Part shown: piece by piece, positions 1 to 6,223 of the stretch | Layout of the letters: every line of letters begins with the position of its first letter | Numbering within the stretch: position 1 is the first letter of the stretch | Assembly: GCA_003229065.1 (NCBI GenBank) | Contig: QIHJ01000247.1 | Span: forward strand, 1 to 9,091 | Direction of reading: 5' to 3' | DNA length: 9,091 nt | DNA from: Candidatus Dadabacteria bacterium | Lineage (GTDB): Bacteria; Desulfobacterota_D; UBA1144; Nemesobacterales; UBA2774 | Position numbers and translations under genes: made by a program | The notes under the pieces: generated by a model | The model's input: the letters and a program-made list of their open reading frames with translations, nothing else | Databases searched by the model: none | What the model was told of the DNA's origin: nothing

Positions 1-1
1 T

Positions 2-421
2 AGGCACCCTTTTTTTAATTATTCTGTATTTACAGTGTTTTTGGCTGCTTTCATACTGTTAACAATCGTAATTTACCTCGTATCGTTTAAAGACAATTTT
101 AGGGACGAGACCCAAAAAAGCACACGGAGAACCAGAGCAACCGTGCTCATTATGGTGGCGGCGCTCATGCTCTCGGCAGTCTTCCCGGTGAGCGCTCTCG
201 TAGGCGTTTACCCTGTCACAATGGCCATGTTTCACCTGCTGATACTATTCTTCGCCGGCATATCTGTGGCCGCGCTCAGTCTCTCCGGAGTTATCACGCT
301 CTGGAGAAACGGCGCTGTGTTCTCGGCGCTCAGTAAAGGCGTATTCACCTTTTCCGTATTGATATCTCTTGGTATCTCCTGCATGACTTTATACCTCTTC
401 AGACTTTTACCGCTCTCTTAA
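2..421 (+). CDS. Four-helix integral membrane protein, function unknown, probably 5'-truncated by the window edge
   Basis: The frame is open from base 2 to the TAA at 419-421. A GTG at 35 could start a 128-residue protein, but no Shine-Dalgarno site precedes it and the frame upstream stays open with plausible coding sequence, so the true start probably lies outside the window. Counting from the GTG, hydrophobic segments fall at about residues 2-18, 36-58, 63-90 and 103-125. A basic, polar loop (about 19-35, containing an Arg-Arg-Thr-Arg run) lies between the first two. No catalytic or transport motif is recognisable. It lies 41 bases before a small lipoprotein gene in the same direction and may share its transcript. 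The call as a membrane protein is secure; the function is unknown. Confidence 0.7.
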   Translation, partial: RHPFFNYSVFTVFLAAFILLTIVIYLVSFKDNFRDETQKSTRRTRATVLIMVAALMLSAVFPVSALVGVYPVTMAMFHLLILFFAGISVAALSLSGVITLWRNGAVFSALSKGVFTFSVLISLGISCMTLYLFRLLPLS

Positions 422-462
422 TCAGGTAGTTTATATGTAGTGTTTCGGAGAGGGGTAAATAT

Positions 463-798
463 ATGAATAGCAGAAGAATGCTTTGTACAATAACCCTTAT
501 TGTGGTAATCTCGCTATCCGCATGCTCTATTTTTAACCCCTTTGTCGGTAAGTGGAAGTCGGGTATCCTAGAGCTCGATTTTAAATTCGACAAAACATTT
601 ACTCTGGTTATCGGTCACAGCTTATCGGTAAATTTAGAGGGTGACTATGGTTATGACGACGATACTCTTACGCTGAGTATCGAGGGAGGTACAGACGTTA
701 CTTTTACATATACGTTTAAGGATGGGAACAAAGAGCTTACGCTTGCGCCAAAGAGTGACTTTGAATACATAAAGAGCAAACATTATAAAATCCGGTAA
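463..798 (+). CDS. Small lipoprotein, lipocalin-like appearance, function unknown
   Basis: The ATG at 463 follows a strong GGAGAGGGG ribosome site. The 111-residue product begins with a lipoprotein signal: Arg-Arg at 4-5, a hydrophobic core, then lipobox Leu18-Ser-Ala-Cys21. It should be cut and lipidated at Cys21, leaving a mature chain of about 91 residues. Residue +2 is Ser, not Asp, which in the enterobacterial Lol rule favours the outer membrane (inference). The mature part starts with a Phe-Val-Gly-Lys-Trp motif at 27-31, followed by alternating strands ending in Asp-Asp-Asp-Thr-Leu-Thr-Leu-Ser (65-72) and a Phe-Lys-Asp-Gly turn (85-88). This Gly-x-Trp start plus beta repeats is typical of small lipocalin-like domains, but I cannot name the family. 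It ends 20 bases before the ABC-F gene. Confidence 0.82.
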   Translation: MNSRRMLCTITLIVVISLSACSIFNPFVGKWKSGILELDFKFDKTFTLVIGHSLSVNLEGDYGYDDDTLTLSIEGGTDVTFTYTFKDGNKELTLAPKSDFEYIKSKHYKIR

Positions 799-818
799 TT
801 CCTACGTAATATATTCTA

Positions 819-2852
819 ATGATACAGCTATCAGGTATATCTCTCAGTTTTGGCTCAAGGGAAATATTCAAGAGCCTAAACTGGAACATAAAAGAGGGTA
901 AGAGAATCGGTCTCTTCGGCCCAAACGGTGTCGGTAAGACCACTCTCTTAAATATGATCGCAGGCAAATTTACGCCCGATGAAGGCAAGATGTCGATTCC
1001 CTCCTCACACGTAATCGGTTATCTGCCCCAGGAGGCTCAAGAGGAAGCCTCCGACAGAACCGTTCTATCCGAAGCGCTCACAGCCTTTAAGGACATAATG
1101 GCGCTTGAGCTGGAAGAAGAGGTGCTTACAAAAGAGCTTGGGGTGAGTGAAGAGCAAACCTCCCCGGAGTATAAGAAAATTCTCCTGAAATTAGACACGG
1201 TCCATGAAGAGCTCCGCTCCAGGGACTCGCACACTGTACGTTATCAGACCGAGAAGATGCTCACAGGGCTCGGCTTTGAGCCCGGCGATTTGGATAAACC
1301 GCTAGACACTTTCTCCGGCGGGTGGAGGATGAGGGTCGCGCTTGCAAAGCTCCTGCTTCAGAAGCCCAATGTGCTCCTTCTGGACGAGCCCACAAACCAT
1401 CTTGATATTGAAAGCATCGACTGGCTCGAAAGTTATTTAGAGAGATTGGAAGGCAGCGTAGTGCTTGTGTCTCACGACCGCTATTTTCTGGACAGAATGG
1501 TGAATACTATAGCAGAGCTCGAGGGCGGGCAGATTACAGAGTTCACAGGGAATTACTCTACCTATTTAACTCAAAAGAGCTCGAGGCTCGAAATACAGAA
1601 ATCGGCATATGAGAACCAACAGAAAAAAATAAAGGATACGGAGCGGTTTATCGAAAGGTTCCGGTATAAGAATACCAAGGCAAAGCAGGTGCAGAGCCGG
1701 ATCAAAATGCTCGAGAAGCTCGAGAGGATTCCAGAGCCCGCAGCTGAGGGCGCGCCGATTCATATTAAATTCCCCGAGCCCGAGCGCTCAGGCAAAGTGG
1801 TGCTGGAGCTTTCGGAATTTTCAAAAGCCTATCCGGGCGACGATGGTAAAGACAATGAGGTGTTCTCCGCTGCGGGACCGCTTAGTATTTCAAGGGGCGA
1901 TAAGATCGCCCTCATCGGCAAAAACGGCGCAGGCAAGAGCACGCTGTCACGAATACTTGTGGGAGCGGAGCCGTTTGCCGGAGATAGAAAAGAGGGACAT
2001 AACGTCGAGCTTACATTCTTTGCTCAGCACCAGGCACAGACGCTTGACCCTACAAACACCATAATAGAGGAGCTTGAGTCTGAGAGCAGGGGAAGGAGCG
2101 AAACCGAAATCCGCTCGCTCCTCGGTGCTTTTCTATTCACTGGAGAAGATGCGTACAAAAAAGTAGGAGTGCTTTCCGGAGGGGAAAAGAGCAGGGTCGC
2201 TCTGGCAAAGACACTTCTTTATCCGAAGAACTTTATGATACTCGACGAGCCTACGAACCATCTGGATATACAGTCAAGGAATGTTCTTGTAGACGCGCTG
2301 AGGCACTACGGGGGAACGTTCGTAGTAGTCAGCCACGACCGGCATTTCCTTGACCGGGTGGCAAATAAGGTCTGGTACGCTGAAGACAAGAAAATTGTTA
2401 CATACCCGGGCACATATTCCGAATTTCATTATCACCAGAACCTAAGGGAGAGTGGGGGCGGCAGCCCAGCCTCTTACCGCCTCGATACTTCATCCCAAGC
2501 TCACTCATCTGATGGGAAAACCCCGGGAGTAAAAAAGCGGGATGATGCAAAAAAACGTAACCGTCTCTACAGGGAGCTCAAGGAGCGCGGGCTTGAAGGG
2601 ATGGAAAACTGGAGAGAGCTTACGCATGCTCAGCTCAGAGACGCACTCGCAGAGCTTGAGGATCGCATACATAGTGCGGAGGATAACAGAGATCAGGTCG
2701 AGAAATACCTGGCCGCTCCCGAGAGCTTTAAAGACAAGGAGCGCTCGGAAGAGGCCGCTCACGATTACAGTAATCTAAATGACCAGCTTAAAAAATTGTA
2801 CGTAACCTGGGACTCCGTAACATCTCACCTTGATAGTCTGAGTGGGGATTGA
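819..2852 (+). CDS. ABC-F family ATPase, ribosome-associated translation factor (YheS/YdiF/Uup-like)
   Basis: The 677-residue protein has two ABC ATPase domains and no membrane segments, the hallmark of ABC-F factors, which bind the ribosomal E site and act on stalled or slow ribosomes. Domain 1 has a Walker A at 34-42 (GPNGVGKTT), signature FSGGW at 165-169, Walker B ending Asp189-Glu190 and switch Ser-His-Asp at 218-220. Domain 2 has a Walker A at 367-375 (GKNGAGKST), LSGGE at 452-456, Asp476-Glu477 and SHD at 505-507. Both carry DEPTNHLD, so both sites look active. The charged helical linker at about 245-325 includes FIERFRYKNTKAKQVQSR-type residues, as in the YheS/YdiF branch. A C-terminal extension (about 545-677) is Ser/Gly-rich and then a predicted coiled coil. 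No Shine-Dalgarno site precedes the ATG; the gene lies 20 bases behind the lipoprotein gene, so translational coupling is likely. Whether the role is housekeeping or antibiotic resistance cannot be decided from sequence alone. Confidence 0.95.
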   Translation: MIQLSGISLSFGSREIFKSLNWNIKEGKRIGLFGPNGVGKTTLLNMIAGKFTPDEGKMSIPSSHVIGYLPQEAQEEASDRTVLSEALTAFKDIMALELEEEVLTKELGVSEEQTSPEYKKILLKLDTVHEELRSRDSHTVRYQTEKMLTGLGFEPGDLDKPLDTFSGGWRMRVALAKLLLQKPNVLLLDEPTNHLDIESIDWLESYLERLEGSVVLVSHDRYFLDRMVNTIAELEGGQITEFTGNYSTYLTQKSSRLEIQKSAYENQQKKIKDTERFIERFRYKNTKAKQVQSRIKMLEKLERIPEPAAEGAPIHIKFPEPERSGKVVLELSEFSKAYPGDDGKDNEVFSAAGPLSISRGDKIALIGKNGAGKSTLSRILVGAEPFAGDRKEGHNVELTFFAQHQAQTLDPTNTIIEELESESRGRSETEIRSLLGAFLFTGEDAYKKVGVLSGGEKSRVALAKTLLYPKNFMILDEPTNHLDIQSRNVLVDALRHYGGTFVVVSHDRHFLDRVANKVWYAEDKKIVTYPGTYSEFHYHQNLRESGGGSPASYRLDTSSQAHSSDGKTPGVKKRDDAKKRNRLYRELKERGLEGMENWRELTHAQLRDALAELEDRIHSAEDNRDQVEKYLAAPESFKDKERSEEAAHDYSNLNDQLKKLYVTWDSVTSHLDSLSGD

Positions 2853-2960
2853 GCCCATTCTTTCTAATGCAGACTGATCTCTGTAATTCCGGATAGTGGG
2901 GTTATCCTCTCAAGCGCGGTTATAGTATTTATATATATTGAATTTTGAGGAGGGGGTGAA

Positions 2961-3998
2961 ATGTCAGCAAGGAAATTACTTATCGTATTCTTTTCGTTGC
3001 TAGTATCTATCGGGTCAATCGGAGGTTGTAACAACAACGGCAGCGGCGGGAACAGTAACAACGACCCCGTTTTTTTGGAGGGTTTTGAATTAGAGCTTGC
3101 AATAGAGCTTGGTGAGCTTGCGCTGGTAGCATATGAGCAGCGAATTCAGTGTATTAACGGAGGCAAGGGTGCAATCACCGTGCCTTCTCCATATACACTC
3201 GAAGAAGTAATATTTGAATCGGTATCGAGCTTCTTTGACAGCACTTGTCTTGATGACGAAGGTGTTATACCTATCGCGTTTATAGCAACCGAGGGCGAAA
3301 ACATATATGTCTCGTTCAGAGGGACTGCAAATGTCACGGACGATGTAGACGATATTGCGGCAATTCAGGTCCCATACACATTCGTTTCAGACGGCGGTAA
3401 TGTTGCCCAGGGGTTTTTAGATGTGTATACGGATATCGAAAGCACGATTCTAAATAAAGTTAACGAGCTCGCCATGTCAGGAAATTTCGAAAACCTCTTT
3501 ATCACGGGGCACAGCCTTGGGGCGGCTCTTGCGTTTTTAGCTTTCCCCGATTTTTCAGAGAACGTAGGCCCGATAGACAGCGTTTTGATGTATAACTTTG
3601 CCGGCCCCGCGGCAGGCGACAGTCAGTTCGTAACCACCTATGAGGCTCAGGAGTCGCTCAACAGGATTAGCTTCAGGGTTGTGAATACGAATGATCTCAT
3701 TCCGAAGCTCCCTCCACAGGGGCTTAACTGCCTCCTTTTTTCATACGAGCATGTGGGCGGTAAATTTGATATATTATTCGGAGCTCTGCTTCCCGAGCTG
3801 CCTGATTTTGCGGACGATGGTTGTAACCTCATTACCATCGGAGAGCAGATAGCTGCCTATGGACTTAATAATGCGGACGGTATTTTAGAGAACCACAGTA
3901 TGTGCACTTATTTCTCGACACTCTGCAATATGGGCTCTGACCCGCTCACCTGTCCTCAAAGAGCGATCGGGTGCGATGACGGAAATGCGAATCCCTGA
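2961..3998 (+). CDS. Lipoprotein class 3 (fungal-type) lipase, alpha/beta hydrolase
   Basis: The ATG follows a very strong GAGGAGGGGG ribosome site. The 345-residue product has a lipoprotein signal with lipobox Ile20-Gly-Gly-Cys23, then an Asn/Gly/Ser-rich tether (about 24-35). The enzyme body shows class 3 lipase landmarks: a Phe-Arg-Gly-Thr strand at 119-122, the nucleophile elbow Gly-His-Ser185-Leu-Gly, Asp245 in NTNDLIPKLPP, and His312 in Asn-His-Ser-Met-Cys-Thr-Tyr. These match the Ser-Asp-His triad of the Rhizomucor lipase family, so it should hydrolyse acylglycerols or related esters outside the cytoplasm. Besides Cys23 there are eight cysteines (64, 96, 257, 288, 315, 322, 331, 338), which suggests disulfides and fits export. 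The preceding 108 bases are AT-rich near the gene; I could not assign a clear promoter there. The gene converges on the minus-strand gene ending at 4064. True substrate is unknown. Confidence 0.93.
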   Translation: MSARKLLIVFFSLLVSIGSIGGCNNNGSGGNSNNDPVFLEGFELELAIELGELALVAYEQRIQCINGGKGAITVPSPYTLEEVIFESVSSFFDSTCLDDEGVIPIAFIATEGENIYVSFRGTANVTDDVDDIAAIQVPYTFVSDGGNVAQGFLDVYTDIESTILNKVNELAMSGNFENLFITGHSLGAALAFLAFPDFSENVGPIDSVLMYNFAGPAAGDSQFVTTYEAQESLNRISFRVVNTNDLIPKLPPQGLNCLLFSYEHVGGKFDILFGALLPELPDFADDGCNLITIGEQIAAYGLNNADGILENHSMCTYFSTLCNMGSDPLTCPQRAIGCDDGNANP

Positions 3999-4063
3999 TA
4001 ATGGCCATAATTTTTTAAAATACAGCAAGATGAACTAGATAAACCGGGCGGTGGTTGAGTTCT

Positions 4064-4438
4064 TTACTTCTCGTATCGGTCGATCTCAAGCTCCGGATGA
4101 GCCCCGGAAAGGGCTGTCCTGAACCATATAAATGGTAAGAGCGGGTTCGGAAGCCAGTATAGCCACCCCAGATTCTTTACTTTTTTACCCTCTTCGGGAA
4201 CAAAATCCTGCCATACGTAAAGAAATTTATACAGGCAGAAGCCCGGGATGTAATTCGCTTTGAAGCCCTTTGTTTTAAGATATTTCCCGCTTATGTAGTA
4301 GTTCCCTTCAAACGCAGTTATACCCCAGCCCAGTGGTCCGTCTGCCAATAGTGTTTTTGAAGGTCCGTGAGTAATCCTGACGTATTTTTTTGCTTGAGGC
4401 ATATATTGTTGGATGAATTTTATCGCCTCTAGATTCAA
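4064..4438 (-). CDS. Uncharacterised aromatic-rich protein downstream of htpX
   Basis: The 124-residue frame starts at a TTG (plus-strand CAA at 4436-4438), with only a weak AAGAGA behind it. A stop lies about seven codons upstream in frame and no ATG lies between; the next ATG is codon 13 and has no ribosome site. It begins 64 bases after the htpX stop on the same strand, so it may be the second gene of that operon. I do not recognise the family. There is no signal peptide. The chain is rich in Tyr, Phe and Trp (Trp38, 76, 92, 95, 105), with Gly-Pro-Leu-Gly-Trp-Gly at 34-39, a Pro-rich Trp segment at 92-106 and an acidic tail. The central part (about 20-55) loosely resembles DUF427-type beta strands, which is too weak to use. 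The coding call rests on length, protein-like composition and position. Confidence 0.7.
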   Translation of the reverse strand: MNLEAIKFIQQYMPQAKKYVRITHGPSKTLLADGPLGWGITAFEGNYYISGKYLKTKGFKANYIPGFCLYKFLYVWQDFVPEEGKKVKNLGWLYWLPNPLLPFIWFRTALSGAHPELEIDRYEK

Positions 4439-4502
4439 AGAGCATGTCTCTTGATTTTATACCTGCCCCGGCATCGCTGTGAAGCGCTCGCCTCTGTCCC
4501 CA

Positions 4503-5348
4503 TTAAGATCTGCCGTAGGCCATGTTCTCGAGCCTTCTGATACGCTCGTCCATAGGCGGGTGGGTGCTGAAGAGCGCGCCAAGCCCTTTCCCTGTTAGCG
4601 GGCTTGCAATGAGCATATGTGAGGTGCTGTCTGCGACCTGCTCGTTTACCTGAAGCGGTATGCGCTTTGAAGCGGCTCCGAGCTTCCTGAGCGCGTTTGC
4701 CAGAGAGATTGGGTTCCCGCATATCTCGGCCCCGCCCTTGTCGGCTCCGTATTCCCTTGTCCTCGAAATTGCGAGTCTGATAACAGTGGCTGCTATTGGC
4801 GCAAGTATCACCATCGCTATGAGCGCAATGGGGTTTCCGCCCCTGCCTCTTCCGCCGCCGAAAAATATAGCGATGTACGCTACGTATGTAATAGCTGTTG
4901 ACATAGTGGCCGCTATAGAGCCGATCAGTATGTCGCGGTTCTTTATATGCGCAAGCTCGTGCGCGAGCACTCCCTTAAGCTCATCACGGCTTAAGAGTCT
5001 CATAATCCCCTGCGTTACGGCAACTGCGGAGTGGTTATAGTTCCTCCCCGTAGCGAAAGCGTTGGGCTGGTCCTGAGGGGTAATATATACCTTTGGCATC
5101 GGGAGGCCCGCGTTTTGCGCGAGCTCCTGTACGTCTCCGTAAAGCTCGGGCGCGTCCTCGTACTTTACCTCTTTACCTTTGTATAGAGACAGTACTATCT
5201 TGTCGCTCCACCAGTAACTGGCGAAGTTCATAACGAGAGCGATGCCAAGCGCAATCGTTACGCCTCCCTGACCTCCGAGATATGCTCCGATCGCGAGCAG
5301 AATGCCGGACATCCCGGCAAGTAGTATTACGCTTTTAAGAGTGTTCAT
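4503..5348 (-). CDS. htpX: HtpX, membrane-bound zinc metalloprotease, peptidase family M48
   Basis: The 281-residue product has the standard HtpX layout and close to the usual length. Two hydrophobic segments (about 5-23 and 28-46) precede the catalytic motif His130-Glu131-Leu-Ala-His134, which lies in a helix followed by two more membrane segments (about 141-163 and 172-192). The third zinc ligand is expected at Glu199 in SRTREYGAD, and the conserved FSTHPPMDERIRRLE motif lies near the C terminus (about 260-274). HtpX cleaves damaged or misfolded inner-membrane proteins alongside FtsH; its active site faces the cytoplasm. The ATG at 5346-5348 is preceded on the minus strand by AAAGGGGA about nine bases upstream, which supports this start. 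In enterobacteria htpX is induced by heat or envelope stress; here no CIRCE element is visible, but inverted repeats lie in the leader. Confidence 0.97.
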   Translation of the reverse strand: MNTLKSVILLAGMSGILLAIGAYLGGQGGVTIALGIALVMNFASYWWSDKIVLSLYKGKEVKYEDAPELYGDVQELAQNAGLPMPKVYITPQDQPNAFATGRNYNHSAVAVTQGIMRLLSRDELKGVLAHELAHIKNRDILIGSIAATMSTAITYVAYIAIFFGGGRGRGGNPIALIAMVILAPIAATVIRLAISRTREYGADKGGAEICGNPISLANALRKLGAASKRIPLQVNEQVADSTSHMLIASPLTGKGLGALFSTHPPMDERIRRLENMAYGRS

Positions 5349-5371
5349 ATTGTATTTCCCCTTTCTAAATG

Positions 5372-5407
5372 AATATATCTACCTAAATCCGTGTGAGCGG
5401 ATATATT
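5372..5407. repeat. Nested inverted repeats in the htpX leader or promoter
   Basis: AATATATC at 5372-5379 is repeated inverted as GATATATT at 5400-5407. Nested inside is a second pair, ATCCG at 5387-5391 and CGGAT at 5398-5402, with a six-base loop. The two right arms share three bases, so the two full pairings compete, although a bulged combined hairpin is possible. It lies 24 bases or more from the htpX start and leaves the htpX ribosome site unpaired. It may be an operator or an RNA structure. Confidence 0.5.
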
Positions 5408-5419
5408 ATCAAGATAATG

Positions 5420-5439
5420 CTTGAGCTCGAAAATTCAAG
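5420..5439. repeat. Short inverted repeat in the divergent region
   Basis: CTTGA at 5420-5424 is matched by TCAAG at 5435-5439 with a ten-base centre. It overlaps the candidate htpX -35 box (TTGAAT on the minus strand), as a repressor or activator site might. A five-base arm in AT-rich DNA is weak evidence. Confidence 0.3.
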
Positions 5440-5483
5440 TATGATTTCATGCGTTCAAATTTACCAACAATAGGGAACCTCAA

Positions 5484-5786
5484 ATGTCAGGTTTGATAGT
5501 ATGGCAGTTAATAGGCTCGTTCACTAACGTATTCATTCTTACAAGGACTGCACATTATTTTCTAAAAAGGTTCGGGCTCACTGACAGGAAAAGGGCCTAT
5601 GTAGTATTTATTTTAATCGGGTTACTCGATTTGATCGGTTTGATCATGTTTTTTGGAGGTCTCCGTATGGGCCTTCACACATGGCTCTTTTATTATGCCC
5701 CGTTTTTGGTAATGTGGCTGATCAAGGATCTAATGGAAGCTTCGAGGAAGGAAAAGGAGGAGGCCCAAACAGTCGAAAACGAGTAG
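5484..5786 (+). CDS. Small three-helix membrane protein, function unknown
   Basis: The 100-residue product starts at ATG 5484 behind a modest TAGGGAA site. Hydrophobic segments fall at about 4-26, 38-60 and 64-82, with basic residues after the first (Lys28-Arg29, and Asp-Arg-Lys-Arg at 34-37) and a charged tail (Arg-Lys-Glu-Lys-Glu-Glu, then Glu-Asn-Glu) that should lie in the cytoplasm. I do not recognise the family. It is divergent from htpX and is followed at once by another small unrecognised gene, so the two probably share a transcript. A strong AAGGAGGAGG sequence within its last codons (about 5755-5764) is too far from the next start to act as its usual ribosome site. Confidence 0.75.
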   Translation: MSGLIVWQLIGSFTNVFILTRTAHYFLKRFGLTDRKRAYVVFILIGLLDLIGLIMFFGGLRMGLHTWLFYYAPFLVMWLIKDLMEASRKEKEEAQTVENE

Positions 5787-5805
5787 ATTGCGTCACCGGC
5801 TAATT

Positions 5806-6093
5806 ATGGATATTTCGGATAAGAAAAGTCAGAAGATCGATATCGCGCTCACACTCTACGGCGATATTTTATACGACATCAGTCAAAGGTTTGATCACCG
5901 GGGCATAGACTATGACGCAGTAAAGAGAGCGGCGCACGAAGTGCTGGACGAATCTCTCACGGATACGGACCTCACCGCGATACTTAGGCTCGAAGGCAGC
6001 CTGAACGGCAAATTCCCCGGTGTGCAGAACCGCTTAAAGAATCTCCTTAAAGTCCAGGTAAAAAAGCGCATACTAAACGGGCGGAGTCTATAA
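5806..6093 (+). CDS. Small soluble, mostly helical protein, function unknown
   Basis: The frame can start at TTG 5788, one base after the preceding stop, or at ATG 5806. Neither has a clear Shine-Dalgarno site. I prefer the ATG, which gives 95 residues starting Met-Asp-Ile-Ser-Asp; the TTG start would add six residues and imply stop-start coupling. The chain is charged and predicted to be largely alpha-helical, with no signal or membrane segment. Its first part (to about residue 45) is followed by an acidic Leu-Asp-Glu-Ser-Leu-Thr-Asp-Thr-Asp-Leu stretch. A basic C-terminal helix (Lys-Asn-Leu-Leu-Lys-Val-Gln-Val-Lys-Lys-Arg) could contact nucleic acid, which is speculation. I do not recognise the family. 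purC follows after 130 bases with its own promoter. Confidence 0.65.
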   Translation: MDISDKKSQKIDIALTLYGDILYDISQRFDHRGIDYDAVKRAAHEVLDESLTDTDLTAILRLEGSLNGKFPGVQNRLKNLLKVQVKKRILNGRSL

Positions 6094-6105
6094 TTCGTTC
6101 GAATT
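6092..6105. repeat. Perfect short palindrome at the stop of the small gene
   Basis: AATTCG at 6092-6097 and CGAATT at 6100-6105 are separated by TT, and the left arm overlaps the TAA stop. It is AT-rich, has almost no loop and no T-run after it, so it is not a convincing terminator. It might be a protein site or chance. Confidence 0.3.
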
Positions 6106-6147
6106 GGCGACACCAGCTCATATTCTTACGGCGATTTACAAAACCCT

Positions 6148-6176
6148 TTGACTTCTTTTTTATTCTTAAATAGAAT
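6148..6176 (+). promoter_or_regulatory. Sigma70-type promoter for purC
   Basis: TTGACT at 6148-6153 (five of six to the -35 consensus) and TAGAAT at 6171-6176 (five of six to the -10 consensus) are exactly 17 bases apart. Transcription would begin near 6183, giving a leader of about 40 bases before purC. The leader is too short for a purine riboswitch and I see no fold of that kind. This is the best promoter in the window. Confidence 0.75.
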
Positions 6177-6223
6177 TCTCATCTGAGGTTTTCAAAACTT
6201 AAAATAAACGGGGAGGGTTTCAT

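Larger units (their letters stand above)
5349..5483. promoter_or_regulatory. Divergent control region between htpX and the small membrane gene
   Basis: These 135 AT-rich bases must hold promoters for both flanking genes. On the minus strand, TTGAAT (5433-5438) with TATCTT (5411-5416) at a 16-base spacing, or TTGATA (5407-5412) as an alternative -35, are candidates for htpX. On the plus strand TATGAT at 5440-5445 is a possible -10 for the gene at 5484, but no good -35 precedes it. Two inverted repeats, listed separately, lie here. The region's role is secure from gene orientation; the individual boxes are guesses. Confidence 0.5.

Noticed and set aside
2505..2778. Overlapping open frames on both strands in the ABC-F C-terminal extension
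   Set aside because: They are shadows of the coiled-coil coding region; the ABC-F frame runs unbroken to 2852.
2891..2907. Hairpin GGATA / TATCC after the ABC-F gene as a terminator
   Set aside because: Only five base pairs, moderate GC and no T-run follows, so it does not meet the pattern of an intrinsic terminator.
3999..4063. Terminator between the converging lipase and 4064-4438 genes
   Set aside because: There is an AATTTTTTAAAAT stretch and a four-base AACC/GGTT pair, but no GC-rich stem next to a T-run on either strand.
4435..4722. Open frame of 95 codons on the minus strand
   Set aside because: It overlaps the 3' half of htpX in another frame, and its product is Arg/Ala-rich with no protein-like pattern; htpX is clearly the real gene.
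4660..5040. Open frame of 126 codons on the plus strand
   Set aside because: It is antisense to the catalytic and membrane part of htpX; its hydrophobic look is the mirror of the htpX helices.
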